Positions 6,436 through 13,697 of a stretch of 20,552 nt of DNA are shown here, piece after piece. Each line of letters starts with the position of its first letter. Position 1 is the first letter of the stretch. The notes under the pieces are model-generated. The model ran no database searches and was not told the DNA's origin. It saw nothing but the letters and a program-made list of their open reading frames with translations. Position numbers and translations under genes: made by a program. The DNA lies in the NCBI GenBank assembly GCA_026647385.1, contig JAPKGY010000005.1:1-20552 (forward strand), written 5' to 3'. This stretch comes from Phycisphaerae bacterium (GTDB lineage Bacteria > Planctomycetota > Phycisphaerae > UBA1845 > PWPN01).

Positions 6436-8562
6436 GTGCGTATGGATTTCCGCAAAGTTCGCAACATCGGCATCGCCGCCCATATCGACGCAGGCAAGAC
6501 CACCACGACCGAAGCCATGCTGTATTTCTCGGGCAAGACCCACAAGATCGGCCTCGTGGATAACGGAACCACCATCACCGATTTCGATCAGGAGGAGCAG
6601 CAGCGGGGGATCACGATTTATTCGGCGGCGGTCACGCTGCCCTGGGGCGACCACACGATCAACCTCATCGATACCCCCGGCCACGTGGACTTTACCGCCG
6701 AGGTCGAGCGCGCCCTGCGGGTGCTCGACGGGGCGGTGGCGGTTTTCGATGCCAAGGAGGGGGTCGAGGCCCAGTCCGAAACCGTCTGGCGCCAGGCGAC
6801 CAAGTACCGTGTCCCGCGGATCTGCTTTATCAACAAGATGGACAAGGTGGGGGCGGATTTCGGGTCGGCGTTCGCGTCGATCCGCGATCGGCTCGGGGCT
6901 CATCCGGTGGCGGTCCAGATCCCGATCGGCTCGGAAAACTTTTTCGAGGGGCTTATCGACCTGCTGAGCATGACGGCCTTTTATTATGAGCCCAACGAAC
7001 AGGGAGCCAAGGTTACGGAGAAGCCGATCCCGCCGGAGCTGGAGGAGGCGGCCAAGCGGGCCCGCCACCACCTGGAGGAGCAGGTAGCCGAGACGTGCGA
7101 TCAGCTCATGGAGAAGTTTGTCAACGACGAGCCGCTGAGGGTTGACGAACTGAGGGCCGGCCTGCGGGCAGCCACCATCGCCAACAAGCTACAGCCGGTT
7201 TTGTGCGGCTCGTCGCTGCACCACATTGGCGTGCGCAAGCTGCTCGACGCCGTCGTGGAGTACCTGCCCAGTCCGCTGGACTTGCCGCCGGTCGCGGGGC
7301 TCAAGCCGGCCCAGGCGGTCGGCAAGGCCCGCCACCGCGCGTTCGCCGGGCCGGTGGAGGCGGCCCAGGATGAGCAAGTCTTCTGCCCCTGTGACCCGCA
7401 GGGGCCGCTCGTCGCCTACGTGTTCAAGATCGTGGCCGACAAACCGATGGACCTGTATTTCCTGAGGGTCTATTCCGGCACGCTCAAAGCCAATTCACGG
7501 GTCTTCAATCCCGCTCGCAACACCAAGGAAAACGTCAGCCGCCTGTTCCGCGTTTTCGCCAAACGCCGCGAGCAGTTGGACGCGGCGGAGGCCGGCGACA
7601 TCGTGGCGGTGATCGGCCTGAAGGAGTCGCTCACCGGTGACACGCTCTGCGACCAGCGGCACCCGGTTATCCTCGAGAAGATCGAGTTTCCCGAGACGGT
7701 CGTCAGCATGTCCATCGAGCCGGAGTCGTCGGCCGACCGCGACAAGCTCCTCGAAGCCCTGACCATGTTGAGCCGGGAGAACCCGACCTTCCAGTTCCGC
7801 TCGAACGAGGAGACTGGCCAGATGCTGATCAGCGGCATGGGCGAACTGCACCTGGAAGTGCTGGTGAACCGGCTGAAACGCGATCTGAACGTGAAGGTTC
7901 GGGTCGGCAGACCCCGGGTTTCGTACCGCGAGACCGTCCGGGCGGTCGGGGTGGCCGAGGAGGAGTTCAATCGCCAGATCGGCGGGCGCGGGCACTTCGC
8001 GAAAGTCCGCCTGCGGGTCGAACCGTTCACCCCTCAACCGGGGCAGGACCACATCGTTTTTGCCAGCGAGGTGCCGGTCGGAAGTGTTCAGAGGGAATTC
8101 CTGGAATCCGCCGAGCAGGGCATCCGTGAGACGGCCGGTACCGGCGTGTTGGCGGGCAACCCGATGATGAACATCAAGGTCACGCTGATCGGAGCGGTCC
8201 AGCATGAGGTGGACAGCTCGGAAATGGCTTTTGACGCCGCCGCCCGGCGATGTTTCGACAAGGCGGCGGCGGCCGCGAGCCCCGCGCTGATGGAACCGAT
8301 CATGAAGCTCCAGATCGTCACGCCGGAGACTTACTTCGGCGTGGTCAGCGCCGACCTGTCCCGCCGCCGCGGGATCGTGACCGATTCCCGGTTGCGCGGC
8401 GATCAGCGGGTGATCGACGCCCTGGTGCCGCTTCGCGAAATGTTCGGCTACGCCACGGACCTGCGGAGTCTGACCCAAGGTCGCGGCGGCTGGACGATGG
8501 AGCCGTCTCATTACGCAGTAGTCCCGGCCGACATCGCGAATACAATTCTTTCTCTAGCATAG
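6436..8562 (+). CDS. fusA: Translation elongation factor G
   Basis: This 708-residue translational GTPase drives translocation and, with RRF, ribosome recycling. It has all GTP-binding motifs: AHIDAGKT (15-22), RGITI in switch I, DTPGH (79-83), NKMD (133-136) and GSSLH in place of GSA. Later domains are recognisable by ISGMGELHLE, SYRETV, GGRGHFAKV and EMFGYATDLRSLTQGRG. Start: GTG at 6436 has GGAG (6425-6428) 7 nt upstream; an ATG two codons later (6442) would give a conventional MDFRK start with poorer spacing. It stands alone: the rpsL, rpsG and tuf genes that normally flank it in the str operon are absent, and rpsJ follows after 390 bp. Planctomycetes can carry EF-G paralogues with split functions. 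The motifs argue against the spdEFG1 type but do not separate canonical EF-G from spdEFG2. Confidence 0.95.
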   Translation: MRMDFRKVRNIGIAAHIDAGKTTTTEAMLYFSGKTHKIGLVDNGTTITDFDQEEQQRGITIYSAAVTLPWGDHTINLIDTPGHVDFTAEVERALRVLDGAVAVFDAKEGVEAQSETVWRQATKYRVPRICFINKMDKVGADFGSAFASIRDRLGAHPVAVQIPIGSENFFEGLIDLLSMTAFYYEPNEQGAKVTEKPIPPELEEAAKRARHHLEEQVAETCDQLMEKFVNDEPLRVDELRAGLRAATIANKLQPVLCGSSLHHIGVRKLLDAVVEYLPSPLDLPPVAGLKPAQAVGKARHRAFAGPVEAAQDEQVFCPCDPQGPLVAYVFKIVADKPMDLYFLRVYSGTLKANSRVFNPARNTKENVSRLFRVFAKRREQLDAAEAGDIVAVIGLKESLTGDTLCDQRHPVILEKIEFPETVVSMSIEPESSADRDKLLEALTMLSRENPTFQFRSNEETGQMLISGMGELHLEVLVNRLKRDLNVKVRVGRPRVSYRETVRAVGVAEEEFNRQIGGRGHFAKVRLRVEPFTPQPGQDHIVFASEVPVGSVQREFLESAEQGIRETAGTGVLAGNPMMNIKVTLIGAVQHEVDSSEMAFDAAARRCFDKAAAAASPALMEPIMKLQIVTPETYFGVVSADLSRRRGIVTDSRLRGDQRVIDALVPLREMFGYATDLRSLTQGRGGWTMEPSHYAVVPADIANTILSLA

Positions 8563-8952
8563 AGTTAAAGTTGTTTGTCGGGCTTTGGGGTCATCGGGAC
8601 TACCCAGGTTTGGGGAGTCGAAAGGGTTGAGTCTGGCCCGGCGTGTCCAGGTGGGCTTATTTTCCTGCTGAATCCCGACTTGACAGAGATTCCTCCACGG
8701 ATAAACTGACGTGTCTATGCCAACCTCACGGGAGGCCTTTTCGGCGGTTTTTCCGTCGGCAGGCCCCGTTCAGATCGGGCGGAGGCCCGCAGGGGAGGAT
8801 TGTCGACCGGTCGGGGTCGCGTTCTTCGCGGTCTCGGCGCACCAGGATGGGATCGGGGTCGCGGCGGGTTGGCGGGGTGCCTAGGGAAGAGGAGAGTGTC
8901 AGCAAGAGGGAGCCGGCGGTTGTCCGGCCCCGGAAGTGTTTTGAGGCGCACG
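8563..8952. other. Untranslated leader region of the S10 operon
   Basis: This is a 390-bp gap between EF-G and rpsJ. The first ~115 bp show no clear terminator for fusA. From the promoter at 8680 onward the ~240-nt leader is GC-rich and can fold. One hairpin at 8734-8765 pairs GGCC with GGCC and CGGCGG (8742-8747) with CCGTCG (8753-8758) around TTTTT. Another at 8818-8830 pairs CGCG with CGCG around TTCTT. The rpsJ frame is open upstream to 8800, but that extension lacks S10 similarity. In E. coli the S10 leader binds L4 for autoregulation; a similar role here is inference, and I see no obvious copy of that hairpin. Confidence 0.55.
8680..8707 (+). promoter_or_regulatory. Promoter of the S10-spc operon
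   Basis: A perfect -35 TTGACA at 8680-8685 is followed after 16 bp by TAAACT at 8702-8707 (4/6 to TATAAT). It is the best sigma70-like match I found in the window and sits about 245 bp before rpsJ, so transcription would start near 8714. Its position means the ribosomal genes can be transcribed separately from fusA. Confidence 0.6.
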
Positions 8953-9261
8953 ATGCAGGGCGAACGAATCCGGATCAGAATGGAAGCCTACGACCCGCGA
9001 GCGTTGGACGCGTCGGCCCGGGAGATCGTCGATCATGCGAAGCGGACCAATGCACGGGTGAGCGGCCCGATCCCTCTGCCGACCCGGATCGAGCGTTACA
9101 CGGTGTTGCGGTCGCCGCACATTGACAAGAAGTCCCGCGAGCAGTTCGAGATGCGGACGCACAAGCGTCTGATCGACATCTACGAGCCGACCGCGCGGAC
9201 GGTCGAAGCCCTCAATCGGCTGGTCGTGCCAGCCGGTGTTTTTGTGAAGATCAAGGCCTGA
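8953..9261 (+). CDS. rpsJ: 30S ribosomal protein S10
   Basis: S10 is a 30S head protein and, as NusE, a partner in transcription antitermination. At 102 residues it is the normal family length. Family motifs are clear: MQGERIRIRMEAYD, VSGPIPLPTRIERYTVLRSPH, EQFEMRTHKRLIDI, and AGVFVKIKA at the end. ATG 8953 is chosen over upstream in-frame starts because it matches the family N-terminus and has GAGG (8943-8946) 6 nt before it. It is the first gene of the operon, with its own promoter and long leader upstream. Confidence 0.98.
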   Translation: MQGERIRIRMEAYDPRALDASAREIVDHAKRTNARVSGPIPLPTRIERYTVLRSPHIDKKSREQFEMRTHKRLIDIYEPTARTVEALNRLVVPAGVFVKIKA

Positions 9262-9284
9262 CGTCTCTTTCGTTTCAGGAAACA

Positions 9285-9306
9285 GATCGGCTGCGTGAGC
9301 CTGATC
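9285..9306 (+). promoter_or_regulatory. Hairpin in the rpsJ-rplC gap
   Basis: GATCGGCT (9285-9292) pairs with AGCC-GATC (9298-9306, one bulged T) around a 5-nt GCGTG loop, making 8 bp. It lies in a 99-bp junction, one of the longest in the operon, 24 nt after the S10 stop. No T-run follows. Its function is unknown. Confidence 0.4.
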
Positions 9307-9360
9307 GCGCGGCATGTTCTTCGTGAAGAGCCGGTATCGGCTTGAAGGGAATGCTGTCGT

Positions 9361-10014
9361 ATGGTGGCGGCACTGCTGGGCAAGAAAATCGGGATGACCC
9401 GCGTGTATACCGAGGACGGCGTGTGCGTCCCGGTGACGGTGATCCAGGCCGGTCCGTGCTCGGTCCTGCAGGTCAAGAAGACCGATTCGCCGGACGGCTA
9501 CAACGCGGTGCAACTGGGCTTCGAGGACGTCAAGCCGCACCGTTCGACGCTGCCCTTGATCGGGCATGCGGGGCGGGCGGGCACCGGGCCCAAGCGGTTC
9601 ATCAGCGAGATCCGGATGCAGGACGCTCCGGCGGCGGCGGCCGGCGACGTGTGGACGGTCGACCTGTTCACCGAAGCCAAGACCCGGTTTGTCGACGTGA
9701 TCGGGACGACCAAGGGCCGGGGCTATGCCGGCGTGATGAAGCGCCACGGGTTCGGCGGGCAGCCGGGTTCCCACGGCACGGAGCGCAAGCACCGCAGCCC
9801 GGGCGGCATCGGCGGCATGGCCGGCCGGGGGCTCGGTCGCTGTGTGAAGAAGGGCAAGAGGATGGCCGGCCAGTTGGGCAACGCCCGCCGGACGGTCAAG
9901 AACCAGGAACTCGTCCGAGTCGACAAGGATAACAACCTGCTGCTGGTTCGGGGAAGTATTCCCGGTCCGAACGGCGGGTACGTGATCGTCCGGCAGGCCA
10001 AGACGCGTTCGTAG
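9361..10014 (+). CDS. rplC: 50S ribosomal protein L3
   Basis: L3 is an early-assembling 23S rRNA binder whose central loop reaches toward the peptidyl transferase centre. The 217 residues begin with the typical LLGKKIGMTRVY and end with NNLLLVRGSIPGPNGGYVIV. The central extension reads FGGQPGSHGTERKHRSPG, GIGGMAGRGLGR and KKGKRMAGQLGN. The glutamine that PrmB methylates in E. coli L3 (in GSIGQNQ) is not present at the matching place, where GGIGGM is found. GAAGGGA at 9344-9350 lies 10 nt before the ATG. An out-of-frame ATG at 9351 between them is ignored. Confidence 0.98.
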   Translation: MVAALLGKKIGMTRVYTEDGVCVPVTVIQAGPCSVLQVKKTDSPDGYNAVQLGFEDVKPHRSTLPLIGHAGRAGTGPKRFISEIRMQDAPAAAAGDVWTVDLFTEAKTRFVDVIGTTKGRGYAGVMKRHGFGGQPGSHGTERKHRSPGGIGGMAGRGLGRCVKKGKRMAGQLGNARRTVKNQELVRVDKDNNLLLVRGSIPGPNGGYVIVRQAKTRS

Positions 10015-10038
10015 GCCGGGCGGTCGACGGGGTTGGCG

Positions 10039-10055
10039 GGCGCCCGGTGGGCGCC
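10039..10055 (+). promoter_or_regulatory. Perfect 7-bp hairpin in the rplC-rplD gap
   Basis: GGCGCCC (10039-10045) and GGGCGCC (10049-10055) are perfect complements around a GGT triloop, 24 nt after the L3 stop and about 33 nt before the L4 Shine-Dalgarno. No T-run follows. Confidence 0.45.
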
Positions 10056-10102
10056 GGCGGGAAGTCGAACGGTGGCGGCCAGCAGCCGCGGAAGTGCTCG
10101 TG

Positions 10103-10756
10103 ATGATAAACGTGCCTGTTTACAACATGGTCGGCGAGCAGACGGGCTCGATGGAAGTCGACGAGGTCAAGCTGGGGGGCAAGGTCCGTCTCGATCTGCT
10201 CAAGCAGGCGGTCGTGATGTGGCAGACCAACCAGCGGCAGGGGTCGGCCCGAACGAAGAACCGCGCCCGGGTCGAAGGGTCGACCCGCAAGCTGTTCCGC
10301 CAGAAAGGGACCGGCAACGCCCGCATGGGTACCGTCCGGACGTGCATCCGGCGAGGCGGCGGCGTGGCTTTCGCCAAGCTGGAGCAGAATCTCCGGCGGA
10401 GCATGCCGCGGAAGATGAAGCAGCTGGCGCGCAACAGCGCCCTGCTGGCCAAGATGCAGGCGGGCAACGTGGTGGTGGTCGATCCGCTGACCGTCGAACA
10501 GCCGAAAACCAAGCCGTTCCACCAGATGCTGCGGAAGCTGGGGGCGGATCGCGGCTGTGTGGTGGCCCTGGAAAGCCACGATCCGGTGGTCTTCAAGAGC
10601 GGGCGAAACATCCCCAAGACCGACATCCGACAGGTTCACGAACTGAACGCTTACGAGATCCTTCGCCGCAAGAAGATCATCTTTACGCGGAAGGCGCTCG
10701 AGGCGGTGGTGGCGAGTCCGGGGACGTACCGGGTGGGGGCGGAGACGGGTGCATGA
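10103..10756 (+). CDS. rplD: 50S ribosomal protein L4
   Basis: L4 binds 23S rRNA domain I and lines the exit tunnel with L22; in E. coli it also represses the S10 operon. It is 217 residues from ATG 10103. The globular fold is interrupted by the long tunnel loop, here TRKLFRQKGTGNARMGT (about 61-77) and CIRRGGGVAF (81-90), close to the usual QKGTGRARxGS...RGGGxxF pattern. Two in-frame GTG codons (10094, 10100) lie just upstream, but GGAAG at 10090-10094 has good 8-nt spacing only for the ATG. Later motifs are KTKPFHQMLRKLG and LNAYEILRRKKIIFT. Confidence 0.96.
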   Translation: MINVPVYNMVGEQTGSMEVDEVKLGGKVRLDLLKQAVVMWQTNQRQGSARTKNRARVEGSTRKLFRQKGTGNARMGTVRTCIRRGGGVAFAKLEQNLRRSMPRKMKQLARNSALLAKMQAGNVVVVDPLTVEQPKTKPFHQMLRKLGADRGCVVALESHDPVVFKSGRNIPKTDIRQVHELNAYEILRRKKIIFTRKALEAVVASPGTYRVGAETGA

Positions 10757-10820
10757 GGCGCGGGGCGGTCCGAGGGTCATGAAAGCCTGAGCGGCGACAG
10801 ATAGCGAAGGACGATCGGCG

Positions 10821-11132
10821 ATGGACATTTACCATACAATCATCAGGCCCCTGGTCACGGAGAAGGGCACGCACCAGAGCCAGCAGACCCACGAGTCGAC
10901 GAAGACGCGCGGGGCCCGCGGCGGCTCCTACACCTTCGAGGTCCACCCCAAGGCGAACAAGGCCCAGATCCGCCAGGCGATCGAGAAGATCTACAACGTC
11001 CGGGTGGTGTCCGTGCGGACCGCCAATCGGCGGGGCAAGCAGCGGCGTCACCGGATGACGACCGGTACGACGAGGCAGTGGAAGAAAGCTGTGGTGGTGC
11101 TGAATCCCAACTACCACATTGACCTGTTCTGA
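10821..11132 (+). CDS. rplW: 50S ribosomal protein L23
   Basis: L23 sits at the tunnel exit and docks trigger factor and SRP. The 103 residues start with IIRPLVTEKGT and contain YTFEVHPKANKAQIRQAIE and IYNVRVVSVRTAN. The C-terminal part, WKKAVVVL, matches the family. A short hydrophilic insertion (SQQTHESTKTRGARGG) follows the first helix and makes it slightly longer than E. coli L23. AAGGA at 10807-10811 lies 9 nt before the ATG. The 64-bp gap from rplD shows no strong structure. Confidence 0.97.
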   Translation: MDIYHTIIRPLVTEKGTHQSQQTHESTKTRGARGGSYTFEVHPKANKAQIRQAIEKIYNVRVVSVRTANRRGKQRRHRMTTGTTRQWKKAVVVLNPNYHIDLF

Positions 11133-11146
11133 GAAGACGCGGTAAC

Positions 11147-11181
11147 TCGCCCCGCGGCCGGCGACAGGCCGGACGGGGCGA
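11147..11181 (+). promoter_or_regulatory. Long 13-bp hairpin in the rplW-rplB gap
   Basis: TCGCCCCG (11147-11154) pairs perfectly with CGGGGCGA (11174-11181). Inside, CGGCC (11155-11159) pairs with GGCCG (11167-11171), leaving a 2-nt GA bulge and a 7-nt loop. It is the longest intergenic hairpin I noticed in the operon and ends 4 nt before the rplB Shine-Dalgarno GGGAAGGG (11185-11192). No T-run follows, so a role in translation control, RNA processing or stability is more likely than termination (inference). Confidence 0.6.
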
Positions 11182-11196
11182 ATTGGGAAGGGTGTC

Positions 11197-12066
11197 ATGG
11201 GTGTCAAGCGATACAGACCGACGTCGGCGGGCCGGCGGCAATCCTCCGTCAACGACTTCGCGGAGTTGACGGACAAGAAACGCCGCCCGACGAAAGCACT
11301 GTTGGAACCGAAGAAGAAGACCGGCGGCCGGAACCACAGCGGCAAAATCACGTCGTGGTGGCGCGGCGGCGGGCACAAGCGCATGTACCGCATCATCGAC
11401 TTCAAGCGCCGCACGGACAATGCCCGAGCCACCGTGATCGCCGTCGAGTACGACCCCAACCGTTCCTGCCACATCGCCCTCATTGAGTATCCCGATTCAA
11501 CGAAAAGCTACATTCTGGCCCCGGCGGGCTTGAAGGCCGGCGACTGGGTGGAGAGCGGCGAGCGGGTCGAGCCGAAGGTCGGCAACTGCATGCCGCTCAA
11601 GAGCATTCCGGTGGGCATGGACGTTCACAACATCGAGGTGACTGCCGGCCAGGGCGGCAAGCTGGTGCGGTCAGCGGGTCTGTCGGCCCGACTGATCGCC
11701 CGCGAGGGCGAGTGGGCGACGCTGTTGCTCCCGTCGGGCGAAATGCGGCAGGTGCGGGTCGAATGTCGGGCGACGCTGGGCGGTCTGGGCAACGCCGACC
11801 ACATGCACGTGCGGATTGGCAAGGCGGGCCGCAAGCGTCACATGGGCCGGCGCCCGCACAACCGCGGGACGTCGATGAACCCGGTCGCCCATCCGTTGGG
11901 CGGCGGCGAAGGTCGCAGCGGCGGCGGCCGGCACCCGTGCAGTGCCTGGGGCAAGCTCGCCAAGGGCGGTCGGACCCGCCCGCCGCGCAAGAACTCGAGC
12001 AAACGCATTCTGCGGCGACGTCGCAGCGTGCGGTACGGGCAGCTGGTTCTGCCGAAGCGGAAGTGA
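11197..12066 (+). CDS. rplB: 50S ribosomal protein L2, with altered signature
   Basis: L2 binds 23S rRNA near the peptidyl transferase centre and the intersubunit bridge. The 289 residues show the family pattern: KKKTGGRNHSGKITSWWRGGGHK, AxVIAVEYDPNR, IPVGMDVHNIE, GKLVRSAGLSARLIAREG and RHMGRRPHNRGTSMNP. The signature usually reading VDHPHGGGEG is VAHPLGGGEG here (A231, H232, L234). H232, equivalent to the conserved E. coli H229, is kept, but the flanking Asp and second His are gone. The rest (GGRHPCSAWGK, RRRRSVRYGQ) looks normal and the frame is intact, so it is a working gene. At 289 residues it is slightly longer than the 273 of E. coli. Confidence 0.98.
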   Translation: MGVKRYRPTSAGRRQSSVNDFAELTDKKRRPTKALLEPKKKTGGRNHSGKITSWWRGGGHKRMYRIIDFKRRTDNARATVIAVEYDPNRSCHIALIEYPDSTKSYILAPAGLKAGDWVESGERVEPKVGNCMPLKSIPVGMDVHNIEVTAGQGGKLVRSAGLSARLIAREGEWATLLLPSGEMRQVRVECRATLGGLGNADHMHVRIGKAGRKRHMGRRPHNRGTSMNPVAHPLGGGEGRSGGGRHPCSAWGKLAKGGRTRPPRKNSSKRILRRRRSVRYGQLVLPKRK

Positions 12067-12116
12067 GTGATTAACCAGGGGCGACGCGGAGACGCAGGCC
12101 CGGGAACGCAAAACTT

Positions 12117-12398
12117 ATGTCCAGAAGCTTGAAAAAAGGACCGTTCGTCGAAGAGAAGCTCTTCAAGAAGGCCGCACAGGCCAAGAACACCGGCGCCCAC
12201 GCCCCGATCCGTACCTGGTCGCGGCGGTGTACGATTGTGCCGGAGTTCGTCGGTCTGACCTTTGAAGTGCACAACGGCAAGATGTTCCACAAGGTCTTCG
12301 TGACCGAGGACATGGTCGGCCACAAGCTCGGGGAGTTCAGCCCGACGCGGGTGTTCCGCGGACATACAGCCGGCACCAAGAAGGCTGAGGGCGGGTGA
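12117..12398 (+). CDS. rpsS: 30S ribosomal protein S19
   Basis: S19 binds 16S rRNA in the 30S head near the A site. The 93 residues carry SRSLKKGPFVEEKL, IRTWSRRCTIVPEFVGLTFEVHNGK, FVTEDMVGHKLGEFSPTR and FRGHT. It starts 50 bp after L2. The Shine-Dalgarno is poor: GGGA around 12102-12104 is about 12 nt away. Initiation may therefore depend on coupling to L2 translation or on the A-rich sequence before the ATG. Confidence 0.97.
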   Translation: MSRSLKKGPFVEEKLFKKAAQAKNTGAHAPIRTWSRRCTIVPEFVGLTFEVHNGKMFHKVFVTEDMVGHKLGEFSPTRVFRGHTAGTKKAEGG

Positions 12399-12475
12399 TC
12401 GGTGGCGCCTCACGGCAGGCGACCGCCCCCATCGAGCGGCGTGGACGGCTCAGGCCGGAGTGAGGGCTGGGCGAC

Positions 12476-12489
12476 GGACGAAAGCGTCC
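12476..12489 (+). promoter_or_regulatory. Tetraloop hairpin before rplV
   Basis: GGACG (12476-12480) and CGTCC (12485-12489) pair perfectly around an AAAG loop. A competing wider pairing of TGGACG near 12442 with CGTCCA (12485-12490) is possible. It ends 3 nt before the rplV ribosome site GGAAGG (12493-12498), in a 107-bp gap. Confidence 0.4.
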
Positions 12490-12505
12490 AACGGAAGGTG
12501 AGATC

Positions 12506-12859
12506 GTGGCAAAGGCAGCGTTACAAACTGGACGATGGCGGGCGCTTCACCGGTTTGCCCGGATCAGCCCCCGCAAGGCTCGGCTGGTGATGGACCTGAT
12601 CCGGGGCCTGCACGTGAATGACGCACAGGACACCCTCCGGTTCACCGGAAAAAAGGCGAGCCGGATGATCGACAAGGTGCTGCGGTCGGCGATCGCCAAC
12701 GCCAACGAGCAGGAGGCAGACGTCCGGTCTCTGTACGTCGTGGAGGCCCGAGTCGATCCGGCGCCGCACCTGCGAAGGTTTCGGCCCAAGGATCGCGGGC
12801 GGGCCCACCCGATCGCCAAGCGGATGAGTCACCTGGTTGTGGCGGTGGAAGAACGCTGA
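12506..12859 (+). CDS. rplV: 50S ribosomal protein L22
   Basis: L22 contacts all 23S domains and lines the exit tunnel with its beta-hairpin. The 117 residues include FARISPRKARLVMDLIRG, a helix with SRMIDKVLRSAIANAN, and the tunnel hairpin and terminal strand LRRFRPKDRGRAHPIAKRMSHLVVAV. The start is GTG at 12506 with GGAAGG 7 nt upstream. Confidence 0.97.
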   Translation: MAKAALQTGRWRALHRFARISPRKARLVMDLIRGLHVNDAQDTLRFTGKKASRMIDKVLRSAIANANEQEADVRSLYVVEARVDPAPHLRRFRPKDRGRAHPIAKRMSHLVVAVEER

Positions 12860-12867
12860 CGGTGCGG

Positions 12868-12899
12868 AAGCCGTCGCGGGGCCGGAGCGGTGGTTTTTT
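12868..12899 (+). terminator. Terminator-like hairpin with T6 run inside the operon (rplV-rpsC gap)
   Basis: CCGTCGC (12871-12877) pairs with GCGGTGG (12887-12893) with two G-T wobbles around a 9-nt loop, and GAAG just upstream can extend the stem into the T-run. Six T follow directly (12894-12899). This is the standard layout of an intrinsic terminator, yet rpsC and the rest of the operon lie downstream without a clear new promoter in the gap. It may act as a partial terminator or attenuator that lowers distal expression. Confidence 0.5.
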
Positions 12900-12925
12900 C
12901 AGGGCACAGGCTGAGGAGCTAGAGC

Positions 12926-13627
12926 GTGGGACAAAAAACCAACCCAATCGGATTTCGGACCGGCATCACGCTGGACTGGAAGAGCCGATGGTATGCGCCC
13001 AAGGCGGCGTACGGTGAGTTCCTCATCGAGGACCATCGCATCCGCGATTACGTTGAGCAGCATCTGAACCGGCAGCCTCCGTACGCGGCGGTGAGCAAGG
13101 TGGAGATCGAACGGACCCGCAGCGACGTCCGCGTGGTCCTGCACACGGCCCGGCCGGGCCTGGTGATCGGGCCCAAGGGGGCCGAGGTGGACAAGCTCCG
13201 CGAGGAGCTCGAGGACCTGGTTGATCGGAAGATCACGCTCAACATCGTGGAGATCAAGAACCCGGACCTGGACGCGCAGCTGGTGGCGGAGGCGCTGGCC
13301 GAGCAGCTCAAGAAGCGGGTGAGCTTCCGCCGGGCGATGAAGATGCGGTGCGACGCAACGATGGCGGCCGGTGCGAAGGGGATTCGGATTCAGTGCAGCG
13401 GCCGGCTGGGCGGGGCGGAGATGGCCCGTTGCGAAACGCAGAAACGGGGCTCGATTCCGTTACAGTCGTTGCAGTCGAACGTGGCCTACGGGTATGCGAT
13501 CGCGCGGACGACGTACGGGGCGATCGGTGTGAAGGTGTGGCTCTACCTCGGCAAGTTCGGCGAGGAAGTGGCCGCGGTCGCCCCCGAGGCTCAACCGCAC
13601 CGCGGACGTCGCCGTGCTCGGCTGTGA
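12926..13627 (+). CDS. rpsC: 30S ribosomal protein S3
   Basis: S3 is part of the mRNA entry site and ribosomal helicase. The 233 residues begin GQKTNPIGFRTGI, contain a KH domain with the GPKG loop (GLVIGPKGAEVDKLREEL), and a C-terminal domain with GAKGIRIQCSGRLGGAEMAR and TTYGAIGVKVW. The tail is basic (HRGRRRARL). The start is GTG at 12926 with GAGGAG (12913-12918) 7 nt upstream. Confidence 0.98.
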   Translation: MGQKTNPIGFRTGITLDWKSRWYAPKAAYGEFLIEDHRIRDYVEQHLNRQPPYAAVSKVEIERTRSDVRVVLHTARPGLVIGPKGAEVDKLREELEDLVDRKITLNIVEIKNPDLDAQLVAEALAEQLKKRVSFRRAMKMRCDATMAAGAKGIRIQCSGRLGGAEMARCETQKRGSIPLQSLQSNVAYGYAIARTTYGAIGVKVWLYLGKFGEEVAAVAPEAQPHRGRRRARL

Positions 13628-13697
13628 GGGAACGGACGGGGCCGACCGGTGACCGGAACCGCGGGATCGGGCGGCGCGAGAAGGAGAGACGACGACC

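Noticed and set aside
4695..6563. 622-codon plus-strand ORF opposite the sulfatase
   Set aside because: It is antisense to a gene with full catalytic motifs; long antisense frames are expected in GC-rich coding DNA, and its translation has no recognisable domain.
6090..6578. Upstream extension of the sulfatase frame to a 615-codon ORF
   Set aside because: It would overlap the EF-G start by over 130 bp, and the added 163 residues have no sulfatase similarity and would bury the clear signal peptide.
5602..7071. 489-codon minus-strand ORF spanning the sulfatase and EF-G
   Set aside because: It crosses two recognised genes and their intergenic region in a shadow frame without any family motif.
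8643..9125. 160-codon plus-strand ORF across the S10 leader
   Set aside because: It runs out of frame into rpsJ and shows only low-complexity Arg/Gly/Ser-rich sequence.
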